Notes: generated from the letters alone by a model not told the origin. A stretch of 64,000 bases of DNA from Spirochaetia bacterium (GCA_025997715.1 BNUY01000001.1:8682-72681), one strand, 5' to 3'. Positions 44,114-52,338 are shown, counted from the stretch's first letter. A program made the numbers and translations.

Positions 44114-44779
44114 ATGAACTATCCTGATAAGTTTAAGTTGACGCGGGAGCAAAGCCTGTTTCTTGCGAAAAAAAAGTGGGACGAAAACATTTATTGCGGT
44201 ATGAAAATGGAAAACCGCAATGTGACGTTCCCCGAAACGCAGACGATTTTGCAGGGCGTCAACGTTGGGCATGTTGCTCTGGACGATATTCAGGCGATAC
44301 TCAATATGCGTGACGCATGGCGGTATTTACTGGACACGCTGGATGAGACACTTGATATGGCCGCCGTGTGCGCGCTCAACGGTCTTGTCTCGCGGAACGA
44401 ATCCTTGGCGTGGGGAGTATTGCGCACGGGCAAAGTTGGCATTTCCGGCACGACCTATGTTCCGCCAATACCGGATGCGGAAAAGGCGCAGTGCGAACTG
44501 GCAGCGCTTGCCCGGAACGGCGGTAAGTCCCCGACAGAAAAAGCCCTTGATATCTTTTTGTGGGGTACCCGGGCACAGTTGTTTTGGGACGGCAACAAAC
44601 GCACGAGCCTGCTTGCTGCAAATAAAATGTTGGTGCAGGCGGGCAGCGGCGTACTTACGATTACCGACTCGTTTTTGCAGGATTTTAACCGGCTTTTAAC
44701 CCGTTATTACGATAGCGGCGACGGCGGCGATTTGAAGCAGTTTTTGTATGACAAGGCCATAGACGGCATCGAATTTTAA
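44114..44779 (+). CDS. Fic-domain protein lacking the motif histidine
   Basis: A 221-residue Fic/DOC protein. The helical core is clear and the C-terminal part carries the Fic motif region QLFWDGNKRTSLLAANKML (residues 155-173), but the usual first residue, catalytic His of HPFxxGN(G/K)R, is Gln155. A degenerate inhibitory helix, CGMKMENRNVTFPETQTIL, resembles the S-x-x-I-E-G-N region of class II Fic proteins with Gly in place of Ser. Fic proteins add AMP to target side chains; this one may be inactive or altered. I chose ATG 44114, preceded by AGGAG. Confidence 0.82.
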   Translation: MNYPDKFKLTREQSLFLAKKKWDENIYCGMKMENRNVTFPETQTILQGVNVGHVALDDIQAILNMRDAWRYLLDTLDETLDMAAVCALNGLVSRNESLAWGVLRTGKVGISGTTYVPPIPDAEKAQCELAALARNGGKSPTEKALDIFLWGTRAQLFWDGNKRTSLLAANKMLVQAGSGVLTITDSFLQDFNRLLTRYYDSGDGGDLKQFLYDKAIDGIEF

Positions 44780-44791
44780 TAGGAGGTTTTT

Positions 44792-45535
44792 ATGAAGAGG
44801 ACAGTGTGTATGTTAGCGGCGATTTTTATGGCGGCGGGAGCGGCATTTGCCCAGTCTGCGCCGACAGCGGCAGAGTTACTGCGGCGGGTGGATGATAATG
44901 AGATTTATCAAACGATTGTGTATGAAGGGCAGATGATTATTGAGTACCAGAATCGGCGCTACGTCAAAACCATGAAGGCCTGGGGGCGGGCAAACAACGA
45001 CAGCTTTATTGAGTTTACCAACCGCGAGGACAGCGGGACGAAGTATCTCAAGAAGGACGGCCGCCTCTATGTATATTCGCCGGACACCGAGGAGGTGATG
45101 TTGATTTCCGGGCATATGCTCAAGGAAAGCATGATGGGCAGCGATATGTCCTACGAAGACACCATCGAAAATGACACCCTCACCAATCGCTATACGCCTG
45201 CTATCACCGGCAGCGAAAGATATAGCGGCCGTGACTGCTGGATACTGGAACTTGCCGCGAAAAAACGCACCGAAAGTTATCCGAAACAGAAATTGTGGAT
45301 TGATAAAGAAAACGGCGATGTACTGCACACGGAACTATTCGCCTTATCCGGATCGAAGCTTAAGGAGATGACGCTACTCAAAACAGAAATGCTGGCGGGC
45401 CGCCGATTCCCCGTGGAATACGAAATGCGCGACATGCTGCGGAAAAACAGTAAGACCACCTTCGTGATGAACTCCGTTGTACTTGATAAGCCGATACCGG
45501 ACAGCGTATTCAGTATGCGTAACCTGGAAAGATAA
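44792..45535 (+). CDS. LolA-like outer-membrane lipoprotein-sorting protein
   Basis: A 247-residue exported protein (signal MKRTVCMLAAIFMAAGAAFA). The mature region has the half-open beta barrel features of the LolA-like family (PF17131 type): GQMIIEYQNRRYVKTMKAWG, KKDGRLYVYSPDTEEVMLIS, YPKQKLWIDKENGDVLH and VEYEMRDMLRKNSKT. It probably carries a lipid-linked cargo across the periplasm from the ABC transporter upstream to the outer-membrane protein downstream. TAGGAGG lies just before the ATG. Confidence 0.85.
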   Translation: MKRTVCMLAAIFMAAGAAFAQSAPTAAELLRRVDDNEIYQTIVYEGQMIIEYQNRRYVKTMKAWGRANNDSFIEFTNREDSGTKYLKKDGRLYVYSPDTEEVMLISGHMLKESMMGSDMSYEDTIENDTLTNRYTPAITGSERYSGRDCWILELAAKKRTESYPKQKLWIDKENGDVLHTELFALSGSKLKEMTLLKTEMLAGRRFPVEYEMRDMLRKNSKTTFVMNSVVLDKPIPDSVFSMRNLER

Positions 45536-45546
45536 GGGTGAGCTGT

Positions 45547-46656
45547 ATGAAAAAAAACTTACTGGGGCTTATAGTCCTTTTTGTTAGCGTATATGGCTTT
45601 GCCGCCGATGGGCCGGTGTTTTCGGGGGTGTTTAACAGTACGATCACGGCGGGCGCGGGTACGGGAGGCTTGCCGGATTTTTATTGGGGGCTGGAGGAGT
45701 ATGCAAATTTACGATTAAAAAAACAGCTTGGCGACCACGGCAGCGTGTATATGGCTTTTAATTTGATTGCGGCGGGCGGTGTATCCGCCTTGGCACTGCA
45801 AACAGGGCCCTTTGGAATGAGCGGGCCGGTTAATGAGAACGGCAATACAAACGGTAACTACGCGGCGGCCATGGAACTGGAGCGGCTTTACGTTCATCTG
45901 ACGGGAAAAAAGATAGCCTTTGACAGCGGGCTTATGCGCCTTGCATTCGGCTACGGCAATGTATTTTCACCCAACGACTATTTTAACCCCAGAAATCCGC
46001 TTTACCCCGATGCACGGCAAAGAGCGGTGTTGGGGGCAAACTTCATCGTGTATCCTACGGATATGTCGCGGCTGCAATTTTTCGGCGTGGCTCCTAAGGA
46101 CCCGTTCAAAATTAACGGCGAAGGTTTAAGCGCGGGGTTGGCGGCAGAAAACCATTGGAATAAGATAAGCGTTCAAGGCTTGTATTCGATAGAAACCGAC
46201 GCTCACAATTTTGGGGTGTCCCTTAAAGCCGACTTGCCGGTGGGGATTACCACAGATATACTGTGGACCTATTACCAGGGAGAGAGCGCAACCGTGGAAG
46301 GGCTTGCGGCAAGCGGCGGCGTGGATTACACCTTCACTGTTGCGGCCCATAACGTATATTTGCTGGCTGAGTATTTATATAACGGTACTAAAAGCAAAAT
46401 GGACGATTATGCAAAACACCACTACCTGTATGGAGCTGCAAGATTGAGCATCGATGATTATACGTCTTTTACCCTCGGCGCCCTTGCGGGTCTTGAAGAC
46501 AGTTCCGTGACGCCCCAGCTTTCGTTTACTACCGATTTGTTTCAGGGCGCTGCGATCACGGTGCAAGCACAAGTCCCCTGCGGCGAAGGTGAACTTGGCC
46601 CCGGTGAAACAAACAGTTACTTTATTTTTACGACAAAATTGAGTATAAAACTGTAA
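45547..46656 (+). CDS. Outer-membrane beta-barrel protein of the ABC/LolA-like operon
   Basis: A 369-residue exported protein (signal MKKNLLGLIVLFVSVYGFA). The mature part has about a dozen alternating strands such as GSVYMAFNLIAAGG, SVQGLYSIETDAHNFGVSLK and TFTVAAHNVYLLAEYLYNG, and ends in FIFTTKLSIKL. It is likely the outer-membrane partner of the LolA-like carrier. ATG 45547 is preferred because AAGGGTGAG lies before it; a GTG at 45538 would add three residues. No family name is known to me. Confidence 0.72.
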   Translation: MKKNLLGLIVLFVSVYGFAADGPVFSGVFNSTITAGAGTGGLPDFYWGLEEYANLRLKKQLGDHGSVYMAFNLIAAGGVSALALQTGPFGMSGPVNENGNTNGNYAAAMELERLYVHLTGKKIAFDSGLMRLAFGYGNVFSPNDYFNPRNPLYPDARQRAVLGANFIVYPTDMSRLQFFGVAPKDPFKINGEGLSAGLAAENHWNKISVQGLYSIETDAHNFGVSLKADLPVGITTDILWTYYQGESATVEGLAASGGVDYTFTVAAHNVYLLAEYLYNGTKSKMDDYAKHHYLYGAARLSIDDYTSFTLGALAGLEDSSVTPQLSFTTDLFQGAAITVQAQVPCGEGELGPGETNSYFIFTTKLSIKL

Positions 46657-46660
46657 GGTA

Positions 46661-46690
46661 TGCGGGAAGACGTGCGATCCCGCACTTTTC
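46661..46690 (+). terminator. Terminator of the ABC/LolA-like operon
   Basis: TGCGGGA (46661-46667) pairs with TCCCGCA (46678-46684), followed by CTTTTC. It sits 4 bp after the stop of the outer-membrane protein gene and fits an operon end. Confidence 0.55.
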
Positions 46691-46782
46691 ATATTTAGGG
46701 CGTGATCGTATTGCACTGATCTCGTTGGTAAGCCCTTCATACGCTACGGTGAACGCACGATGCTCGATACGATTAGACATAG

Positions 46783-47010
46783 GTGATAGTCCGCTTCATC
46801 TTTTGTTTTGGAGCAATATCGGCAGGGAGTACATGGATACGCGGACCTATAACCAACTTTTTACCGGCGTAATATCGCTTTAACGCTTCATCGATCACAT
46901 CTTCCGGTATACCACTGGCCGACAGCGGAGAACCGGCAGGTATAGTTGCCTCCTTGTAGGAGAGCCTATTTTTTGGCGCCCTGCATTCGGGTGAGGGCTT
47001 TTCCCAGGGT
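46783..47010 (-). pseudogene. Decayed reading frame with no good start
   Basis: In the 370-bp gap after the ABC operon the minus strand has an open frame whose C-terminal part reads VIDEALKRYYAGKKLVIGPR then IHVLPADIAPKQKMKRTITYV. The frame opens after a TGA and has no good start or ribosome site except perhaps a GTG before IDEAL. I do not recognise the family. The upstream part (46961-47016) is a direct repeat of 49029-49084. The rest of the gap shows no gene. Confidence 0.35.
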
Positions 47011-47016
47011 GAGTAT
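46961..47016. repeat. 56-bp direct repeat, left copy
   Basis: AGAGCCTATTTTTTGGCGCC followed by CTGCATTCGGGTGAGGGC and TTTTCCCAGGGTGAGTAT differs from the copy at 49029-49084 at three positions. Read on the minus strand both end a small frame (LTLGKALTR...KK stop). The pair brackets a 2.0-kb accessory segment with a toxin-antitoxin pair and tandem repeats. Confidence 0.75.
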
Positions 47017-47027
47017 CACCCATGATA

Positions 47028-47264
47028 CTATGTTGTAATAGCGGCATTGGCGGCGATTTCACGGCGCACCATATCACCCACTACCTGCGCTGGGGTTTTG
47101 TGGGTTGATTCGGCTATGGTGATAAGGTAGTTGGCGCTTACATCATCCAAAAGCCGCAAAAGTTCACGGCGGCGCATAGTTGGCCCCATTCCATCGCCGA
47201 GGCGGAGCGTTCCGTTGGTAAATTCCTCATCCAGCGCGATTGCTTCTTCGTCCGTCATTGCCAT
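47028..47264 (-). CDS. Antitoxin partner of a BrnT-like toxin
   Basis: A 78-residue protein beginning MAMTDEEAIALDEEFTNGTL. The C-terminal half (LLDDVSANYLITIAESTHKT then PAQVVGDMVRREIAA) looks like a short ribbon-helix-helix or helical antitoxin. I chose the ATG at 47264, with GAGGT upstream; a longer open frame from 47462 runs through the toxin gene. It follows the toxin by 1 bp on the same strand. Function is inferred from order and size. Confidence 0.65.
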   Translation of the reverse strand: MAMTDEEAIALDEEFTNGTLRLGDGMGPTMRRRELLRLLDDVSANYLITIAESTHKTPAQVVGDMVRREIAANAAITT

Positions 47265-47265
47265 A

Positions 47266-47517
47266 CTAACCTCCAATACCTGCCTCTTTAAGCCATCTGT
47301 CCTGACAAGCCATTGCGTGAAAAACATAATAGCTTCCATCATCAAATTCACGATACCCAAGCTCAAGCGGGTTTCCCGCACGACTGTAACCAACGGCCAG
47401 GAAGGTATCCTCACTGCCCTCTTTTGGGCGCTCAAATACGGTAGTTTTGATAGCCCACTCAATGTCAGCCTTTAACACGCCGTGCCTAAACGCGGTCTTG
47501 TTATACTCTATCATCAC
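47266..47517 (-). CDS. BrnT-like toxin
   Basis: An 83-residue protein with FRHGVLKADIEWAIKTTVFE, LAVGYSRAGNPLELGYREFD and YYVFHAMACQDRWLK. This resembles the BrnT-like/DUF4258 small RNase toxins, which place a His near the N-terminus and a second His in the last strand. The antitoxin follows. The start is ATG at 47517 (or the next codon). Confidence 0.6.
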   Translation of the reverse strand: MMIEYNKTAFRHGVLKADIEWAIKTTVFERPKEGSEDTFLAVGYSRAGNPLELGYREFDDGSYYVFHAMACQDRWLKEAGIGG

Positions 47518-47725
47518 ACCCTGTTATTCCTCCCGCACCCATGATCTAAGCATAGCCGGGAAAAAAGGCTTATACAAGGCAGGTGGCGTAATTGTGCCAG
47601 CCGCCTTGGGCATGGAATAGTAGGTATGGTCCAGCACACCGAATGGCTCCATGCCAAAGCGGAAACCACCTATAAAACCCCGGTCCGCCAAAAAAAGCTG
47701 CCCGGTTTCCCGGACAGCATCCGCA
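47518..47725 (-). other. Stretch with an unassigned open frame
   Basis: Between the BrnT-like gene and the hypothetical protein the minus strand is open for about 85 codons (47524-47781) and reads FGVLDHTYYSMPKAAGTITP with a stop just before the toxin. The only starts overlap the end of the upstream gene in another frame. It may be a relic of an older gene. I cannot support a protein call. Confidence 0.25.
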
Positions 47726-48439
47726 TTACGGAATAATAAACGATACCACCGGCCCCCATGGCCCCAGGTTTTCCTTGCCATTTTTGGCGCGGAAACTGAT
47801 GCAGGAGGTCATGCCCCGGTCCTCCGCGTCAAATGACATCTTGTTCCGTTTCCTGCTGACCGATTCCAGCAGTTGCAGTCCCGAGCCGGTAACGGGCATA
47901 TTCTGGAGATAATGCTTCGGACCCGCCGCCTGCTCCAGGGTAGCGCCGCCCTGCGGCATGATGCCCCGGTAGGCATCGTAGCCATCTATAAGGCTGAGGG
48001 CATCCGGAGGGGCCTCCTCTACCGGCTCAATGACGTACTGCGCCAAGCCGTTCAGGGCGGAGAGCACCCGCGCCGTGAACATCCCCTGGGGCGGATTTTT
48101 TTTGGTATGAATGTCGTCCTTAGGCTTGAGCCCCAGGGAGATCAGTTCATCATTCGTCATGGGCGGCACGATGAAGTACCGTTCCTTGATGGACCGCAGC
48201 TTTTTCTTGAGCGTCGTGAATGCCGTATTGCACAGTGCGGTGTTCGCCGGTCCCCGCCCGATTCCCGTAGCCGCCGTAAGGGCAGCCTCCGCCGCAGTGG
48301 TATCGGTCGCTAATACATCAGATTCGGTAGTGGGTATCCCCAATCTGGTCCCATTGAGCCCTATAAAGGCGATAAAGTTCTTCGCCATTTCAAGAATTTT
48401 CTCGCGTATCTGCGAGAGCCAATCAGTTGAATTTCCCAT
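47726..48439 (-). CDS. Hypothetical protein, conserved style, unknown function
   Basis: A 237-residue protein beginning MGNSTDWLSQIREKILEMAK with Ala/Thr-rich helices, a middle with FIVPPMTNDELISLGLKPKD, and a C-terminal beta part (MTSCISFRAKNGKENLGPWG). It has no signal peptide. I do not recognise the family; the style suggests a protein with paralogues elsewhere in the genome. It lies in the segment bracketed by the 56-bp repeats, downstream (minus strand) of the 21-bp tandem repeat. Confidence 0.6.
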   Translation of the reverse strand: MGNSTDWLSQIREKILEMAKNFIAFIGLNGTRLGIPTTESDVLATDTTAAEAALTAATGIGRGPANTALCNTAFTTLKKKLRSIKERYFIVPPMTNDELISLGLKPKDDIHTKKNPPQGMFTARVLSALNGLAQYVIEPVEEAPPDALSLIDGYDAYRGIMPQGGATLEQAAGPKHYLQNMPVTGSGLQLLESVSRKRNKMSFDAEDRGMTSCISFRAKNGKENLGPWGPVVSFIIP

Positions 48440-48488
48440 AGTGCAACTCCTGTACCGTTTGATAATAACTGCCCCCTACGGGGCGGAT

Positions 48489-48791
48489 TTAGTTCAATGC
48501 AAAGTTCGTTGGCGCCGATACAAAGCGCATTGGTATAAATGCAAAGCGCATTGGTACAAATGCAAAGCGCATTGGTACAAATGCAAAGCGCATTGCTGCC
48601 AATGCAAAGCGCATTGCTGCCAATGCAAAGCGCATTGGTACCAATGCAGAGTGCATCGGTATAAATGCAAAGCGCATCGGTACCAATGCAGAGTGTATCG
48701 GTATAAATACACTTCGCGTCGGTACAAACGGAAAGCCGGTTCGTCTCTGGGGAATGGTTAAGGATTTCACTGCCGGCGTTTTTTCTTCCAT
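48489..48791 (-). CDS. Possible repetitive peptide encoded by the 21-bp tandem repeat
   Basis: A 100-codon frame starting MEEKTPAVKSLTIPQRRTG that continues as repeated heptads (MRFAFVP, MHSALVP, MRFALAA) and ends in SAPTNFALN. The repeat is a multiple of three, so all frames stay open, and the plus strand also has a long frame (repeats of YKCKAHW). There is no ribosome site. The repeat, not the protein, may be what is conserved. Confidence 0.3.
   Translation of the reverse strand: MEEKTPAVKSLTIPQRRTGFPFVPTRSVFIPIHSALVPMRFAFIPMHSALVPMRFALAAMRFALAAMRFAFVPMRFAFVPMRFAFIPMRFVSAPTNFALN
48500..48730. repeat. 21-bp tandem repeat, about eleven units
   Basis: Unit CAAAGCGCATTGGTACAAAT plus G, starting at 48500, 48521, 48542 and so on every 21 bp. 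The middle copies are nearly identical; the ends are degenerate. Each unit with its neighbour contains the near-palindrome GCATTGGTACAAATGC. There are no unique spacers. It lies just upstream of the hypothetical gene at 47726-48439 on the minus strand. Around it, 48440-49028 shows no other supported gene. Confidence 0.88.
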
Positions 48792-49028
48792 AATATGGTA
48801 TAAAATACTGATAAATGGGGCTAAAGGCAAGGAAATAGCAATAAAAGAAGATTTATCATTGAAAGTGGGGTGGCGATTGGGACGTAAGCTCCGCGTAGGA
48901 GCCGAACAGATATACTTGTTCACATTCGGAATTGGCAACGATGAGGTCTTTTATTGCAAGTATTTCCTGCGCCGGGATAGCAAGACGGACGGAGCGAAGG
49001 ATGGGATGCTATCCGGGGGTATGTGAGA

Positions 49029-49084
49029 AGAGCCTATTTTTTGGTGCCCGGTATTCGGGTGAGGGCTTTTCCCAGGGTGAGTAT
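49029..49084. repeat. 56-bp direct repeat, right copy
   Basis: The partner of 46961-47016 with three differences. On the minus strand it forms the end of a 24-codon frame, 49034-49108, reading MDKTMYEIILTLGKALTRIP then GTKK and a stop; this is complete here and lacks its start in the left copy. The small frame follows the XRE gene by 12 bp. Confidence 0.75.
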
Positions 49085-49120
49085 GATTTCGTACATAGTC
49101 TTATCCATGCTGGAAACCAC

Positions 49121-49447
49121 TCAATAGTGGTCTAAAATTGTTGCTATAGATGAAAAAATCTGGCTTTTAATGTCAGCCTTCATGGAATTCGGCAGCTTGG
49201 GGTATATATCCTGTTCATCACCGTTCCCGGTAGTCCTGTCCACAAAAAGGTGATAGGGCTCTATTCGCAGGGCTTCGGCGAACTTACCGATCATCTCTAT
49301 AGAAGGAAATTTCCTGCCGATTTCGATTTCGCCGATGTAACTGGGGGAGGAATTACACATTTCCGCCAGCTTCATTTGAGAAATCCCCTCTTTTTTCCGG
49401 AATTTTCTTAAATTGAATATGAAAATCTGTTTTAAATCCATATTCAT
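49121..49447 (-). CDS. XRE-family transcriptional regulator
   Basis: A 108-residue protein with a full HTH domain: NLRKFRKKEGISQMKLAEMC, NSSPSYIGEIEIGRKFPSIE and MIGKFAEALRIEPYHLFVD. The C-terminal helix is a short dimer tail. It faces a 287-bp AT-rich intergenic region that probably holds its own promoter and that of the secreted-protein cluster starting at 49735. Target unknown. Confidence 0.87.
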   Translation of the reverse strand: MNMDLKQIFIFNLRKFRKKEGISQMKLAEMCNSSPSYIGEIEIGRKFPSIEMIGKFAEALRIEPYHLFVDRTTGNGDEQDIYPKLPNSMKADIKSQIFSSIATILDHY

Positions 49448-49734
49448 AATCTAATAGCCAATAATTAATGCCATACAATTCGCTCCATGGAGATATATTA
49501 TTTGAATGAATATACGCTTATAGCAAATATTCCGGTATAGGTTAGTAATTTAGTCATATTTTTGAGAGATATCTATAATTTTTTATCGAATTCCCGTAAA
49601 ATTTCTCTTTTTTAGTGAAGGTTTCCATAAAAAGAAGCGATAAAGGCGAAAAGTCTTGACTTTTGGCTACCAGCGATATATAAATATGATTAAGAATTTG
49701 CTTATAGCATATCTTTTACATTGAAGGAATGTTT

Positions 49735-50115
49735 GTGAAAACAAATTACCGCTTTTTGTGCTGGTTAACGATAATCGGGGTGTGCTTTCCCGTAATCACC
49801 TATGGCGGTGGCGCTGGGGAGCGGTCCCGGTCAGACACCTATGGGGGCAGCATCCCGCAAGAACCCCGGCCCATCTGGATTAAGCAGCAGCTGCGATACG
49901 AGGATGTAGTTCGTTTTGTGGGCAGGTCCGATTCGGATAAAATTATCAAAAACGGAAGCTACCCTGAAATGAAGGGGGATGCGTACCGGGGAGTAAGGGT
50001 AGAATCTGATCGCAAAAATTACGTCATGGGTGGGGATGACGGCGGCTACAAAAGCGAGGTTCAGGATGTTTCCAAAATAAGCGCGGATATCATCGACAGC
50101 GCTTCGGATACATAA
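49735..50115 (+). CDS. Small secreted protein at the head of the envelope-protein cluster
   Basis: A 126-residue protein with signal NYRFLCWLTIIGVCFPVITY followed by a polar region. GTG 49735 has AGGA six bases upstream and is preferred to ATG 49729, which lies too close to it. The mature part includes RPIWIKQQLRYEDVVRFVGR, a mild match to the LPP20 opening. It starts a long same-strand run of envelope genes; 11 bp separate it from the next gene. Confidence 0.55.
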   Translation: MKTNYRFLCWLTIIGVCFPVITYGGGAGERSRSDTYGGSIPQEPRPIWIKQQLRYEDVVRFVGRSDSDKIIKNGSYPEMKGDAYRGVRVESDRKNYVMGGDDGGYKSEVQDVSKISADIIDSASDT

Positions 50116-50126
50116 GGAGGAAAAGT

Positions 50127-51650
50127 ATGAAGGCAGTAAGCAGGGTTTTGATGGCGGTTTTAGTAGGGTGTGTACTCAGCGGTTGCGGTACAACAAAGGT
50201 TCTTGTTCAAAACAGTCTAGGTTTTGACATCAATGACAAGAAAACAAAAAGCAAGAAGATCCATCCAGATTGGGTCACGGCTAGTAATAAAAGGAATATG
50301 GAGGAGGAGAAAAATAATAAAATAAAAATCTATATTGGTTTAGGGAAACCTGATTATGATATCGACGATGATGGGTATTCTGAAGAAGAAGCAAAACGAG
50401 AAGCTCGGAAAATGGCATTAGAGGAGCTTGCTGGATCAATTTTTACAGATGTCAATTCTGAGATAAAAGATAATGTAGTGGAGCGTAATGATGTGTATTA
50501 TTCAGAAATAGAAATAAAAACTCGTGCAAAGTCAAGAGCGGTGATCCAGGATTTCGAGGATGTTGAAAGTTTTTGGGAAAAATATAGGGTTGGTGAAAAT
50601 GTAAAAGACGAAAAGAATAGTGTCGATTATTACCACTATTGGAGAAAATTTGTAATATCGATGGATGAGTATGAGACGGCAAAAAAACGTGTATTAAATC
50701 GGGCGGATTTTATTGCAGGTGAAAAACAGGCCTTTACAAAGATCGAAGAACGCTTTAGAAAATATGAAAAGGAACTAGCCGGTTTTGAAATTAATACAGA
50801 AGAGAATTTTTCGCACATGCTATCGATTTGTGATACTATCAGTGCAATAAGAGATGATGCGGAGGATTTACAAACATATACAAATACTTCAGGTGTTATG
50901 CAGGAGAAAGATGAAAAAGAAGCTTACAATAAATTTTTATCTGACTTAGATACATCTTTGGCTGTTGGTAACGAAAAATCTACAAACGCCAGATTAGCTT
51001 TAGATGAAAAAGCAAAAACCAGTTTTTTAGTCGTATTTGATGGAAAAATTGCAGCGGCCTTAGCTTCCATAAATGATACAGTTGCTATGCAGGGAAAGGA
51101 CTATGATTCATTTTTATCAACGCTGGATGAAAAACTAAACAGTCCAGAGTATAAATATATTGTAGAGGCAATACAGGCAAAAGAGCAAAAAATAAAGGAG
51201 CTGGAAGAGTTGAAAGCCGGATTGGAAAATAAACTTGCTTCCAATGATGGGATAAACGGGATAAAGGAAGGAATAATCCTAGATCAGAAATACATGATTG
51301 CCGACCTTACTGACAGACTCGTTGCGCTAGCGGGTGATGATAAAGCGCGTCTTAATATGACTGCGGATCAGATGCTGGCTTATTTAAGTACAACTTTGTC
51401 GCAACCTTCTATTAAGAAACAGCCAAAAGACTACACGGTAAAAAATGGTGATACTTTAGCAAGTATAGCCAGAGAACGTTATAATGGCAATGCTTTTTGT
51501 TGGTTGTTAATATATGCTGCAAATCCCAGACAGTTTCCTTCCGGAAACCCAAACAGAATAAGGCAGGGAATGAAATTATCAATCCCGGAATTACCTGATT
51601 CATTCATGGAGTATGCACCATCGTGGGCGGCGGTACTTCCTCAACAGTAA
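50127..51650 (+). CDS. LysM-containing LPP20-like lipoprotein
   Basis: A 507-residue lipoprotein (signal with lipobox LSGC). The N-terminal part has an LPP20-like core (IHPDWVTASNKRN, then IYIGLGKPDYD and AREARKMALEELAG-type helix). A long charged helical region follows (about 200-400). The C-terminal LysM domain (DYTVKNGDTLASIARERYNG, then NAFCWLLIYAANP) binds peptidoglycan. It could tie the outer membrane to the cell wall. The gene is much more AT-rich than its neighbours. Confidence 0.8.
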   Translation: MKAVSRVLMAVLVGCVLSGCGTTKVLVQNSLGFDINDKKTKSKKIHPDWVTASNKRNMEEEKNNKIKIYIGLGKPDYDIDDDGYSEEEAKREARKMALEELAGSIFTDVNSEIKDNVVERNDVYYSEIEIKTRAKSRAVIQDFEDVESFWEKYRVGENVKDEKNSVDYYHYWRKFVISMDEYETAKKRVLNRADFIAGEKQAFTKIEERFRKYEKELAGFEINTEENFSHMLSICDTISAIRDDAEDLQTYTNTSGVMQEKDEKEAYNKFLSDLDTSLAVGNEKSTNARLALDEKAKTSFLVVFDGKIAAALASINDTVAMQGKDYDSFLSTLDEKLNSPEYKYIVEAIQAKEQKIKELEELKAGLENKLASNDGINGIKEGIILDQKYMIADLTDRLVALAGDDKARLNMTADQMLAYLSTTLSQPSIKKQPKDYTVKNGDTLASIARERYNGNAFCWLLIYAANPRQFPSGNPNRIRQGMKLSIPELPDSFMEYAPSWAAVLPQQ

Positions 51651-51675
51651 AAAACACGTATGTGTTTTATATATT
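51651..51675 (+). terminator. Weak AT-rich hairpin after the LysM gene
   Basis: AAAACAC-GTAT-GTGTTTT forms a 7-bp stem immediately after the stop, followed by ATATATT. It could be a weak terminator or attenuator. Confidence 0.4.
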
Positions 51676-51711
51676 ACGTCAATCAAATGATTGGCGGAAG
51701 AAGGAGTTTTT

Positions 51712-52263
51712 ATGAGAAAAGGTTTTTGTTTTGTAGTATTGCCGATCTTGGCAGCACTGGTGATGAGCTGTGGATCTTCACCGGCGGTTGGCGCTAATGG
51801 CGATGCCCAGCCGGGATGGGTAAGGAGGGTTCCGGCAGATACCGATACCCTTACCTATTTCGTTGGATCGGGACGTGAAGGTAAGACGATTACCGCAAAA
51901 AAAGCGACTGCCCGTGCTGCTGCGTTACAGGCGCTTAATGAATGGAAAGCGGCTACCGTTGAGTCAGCCTTAAGAGATTATGTCAGTGAATACGGAGAAA
52001 CCGGAAATACCCAGTCTCTTGAAGGCTTAGAAAACGGCGTTAAGGCCCGTGCCAGGGCAAATACTTCGGGATTCAGGGAGGTTGAAAGCTGGGTCGCGGC
52101 TGATGAGCATTATGAAATACTTTACAGTTACCCGATCAACGATTTCAGGAATGACTTTAAGGCTGCGACGAATGAATTTATCCGCAACGAGTCTGCGGCA
52201 TTTGCAGAATTCAAAGCCGATGAGTTTTTCAAGATTCTTGATGCGGAGTTGGATAAGAAATAA
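51712..52263 (+). CDS. LPP20-like lipoprotein
   Basis: A 183-residue lipoprotein with signal MRKGFCFVVLPILAALVMSC. The core QPGWVRRVPADTDTLTYFVG, then SGREGKTITAKKATARAAAL, matches LPP20-type proteins (Trp, Gly and Ala-rich helix). I chose ATG 51712, with GAAGGAG upstream, rather than the ATG at 51691. It sits in the cluster between a LysM lipoprotein and another lipoprotein. Function unknown. Confidence 0.75.
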   Translation: MRKGFCFVVLPILAALVMSCGSSPAVGANGDAQPGWVRRVPADTDTLTYFVGSGREGKTITAKKATARAAALQALNEWKAATVESALRDYVSEYGETGNTQSLEGLENGVKARARANTSGFREVESWVAADEHYEILYSYPINDFRNDFKAATNEFIRNESAAFAEFKADEFFKILDAELDKK

Positions 52264-52272
52264 CGGTGACTG

Positions 52273-52307
52273 GTATTGTCCCCCGGAATACATGAAGGGG
52301 ACAATAC
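52273..52307 (+). terminator. Perfect 11-bp hairpin between lipoprotein genes
   Basis: GTATTGTCCCC (52273-52283) pairs exactly with GGGGACAATAC (52297-52307). There is no T tract, so it may stabilise or process mRNA rather than stop transcription. Confidence 0.5.
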
Positions 52308-52338
52308 AGTTTCGTAAAACATACTAAAGGAATTATTT

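Noticed and set aside
48500-48730. CRISPR array
   Set aside because: The repeats are contiguous 21-bp units without unique spacers, and there are no cas genes nearby.
48754-49026. Small plus-strand frame of 90 codons
   Set aside because: It has no family match, crosses into the repeat at its end, and lacks supporting context. Possible but not supported.
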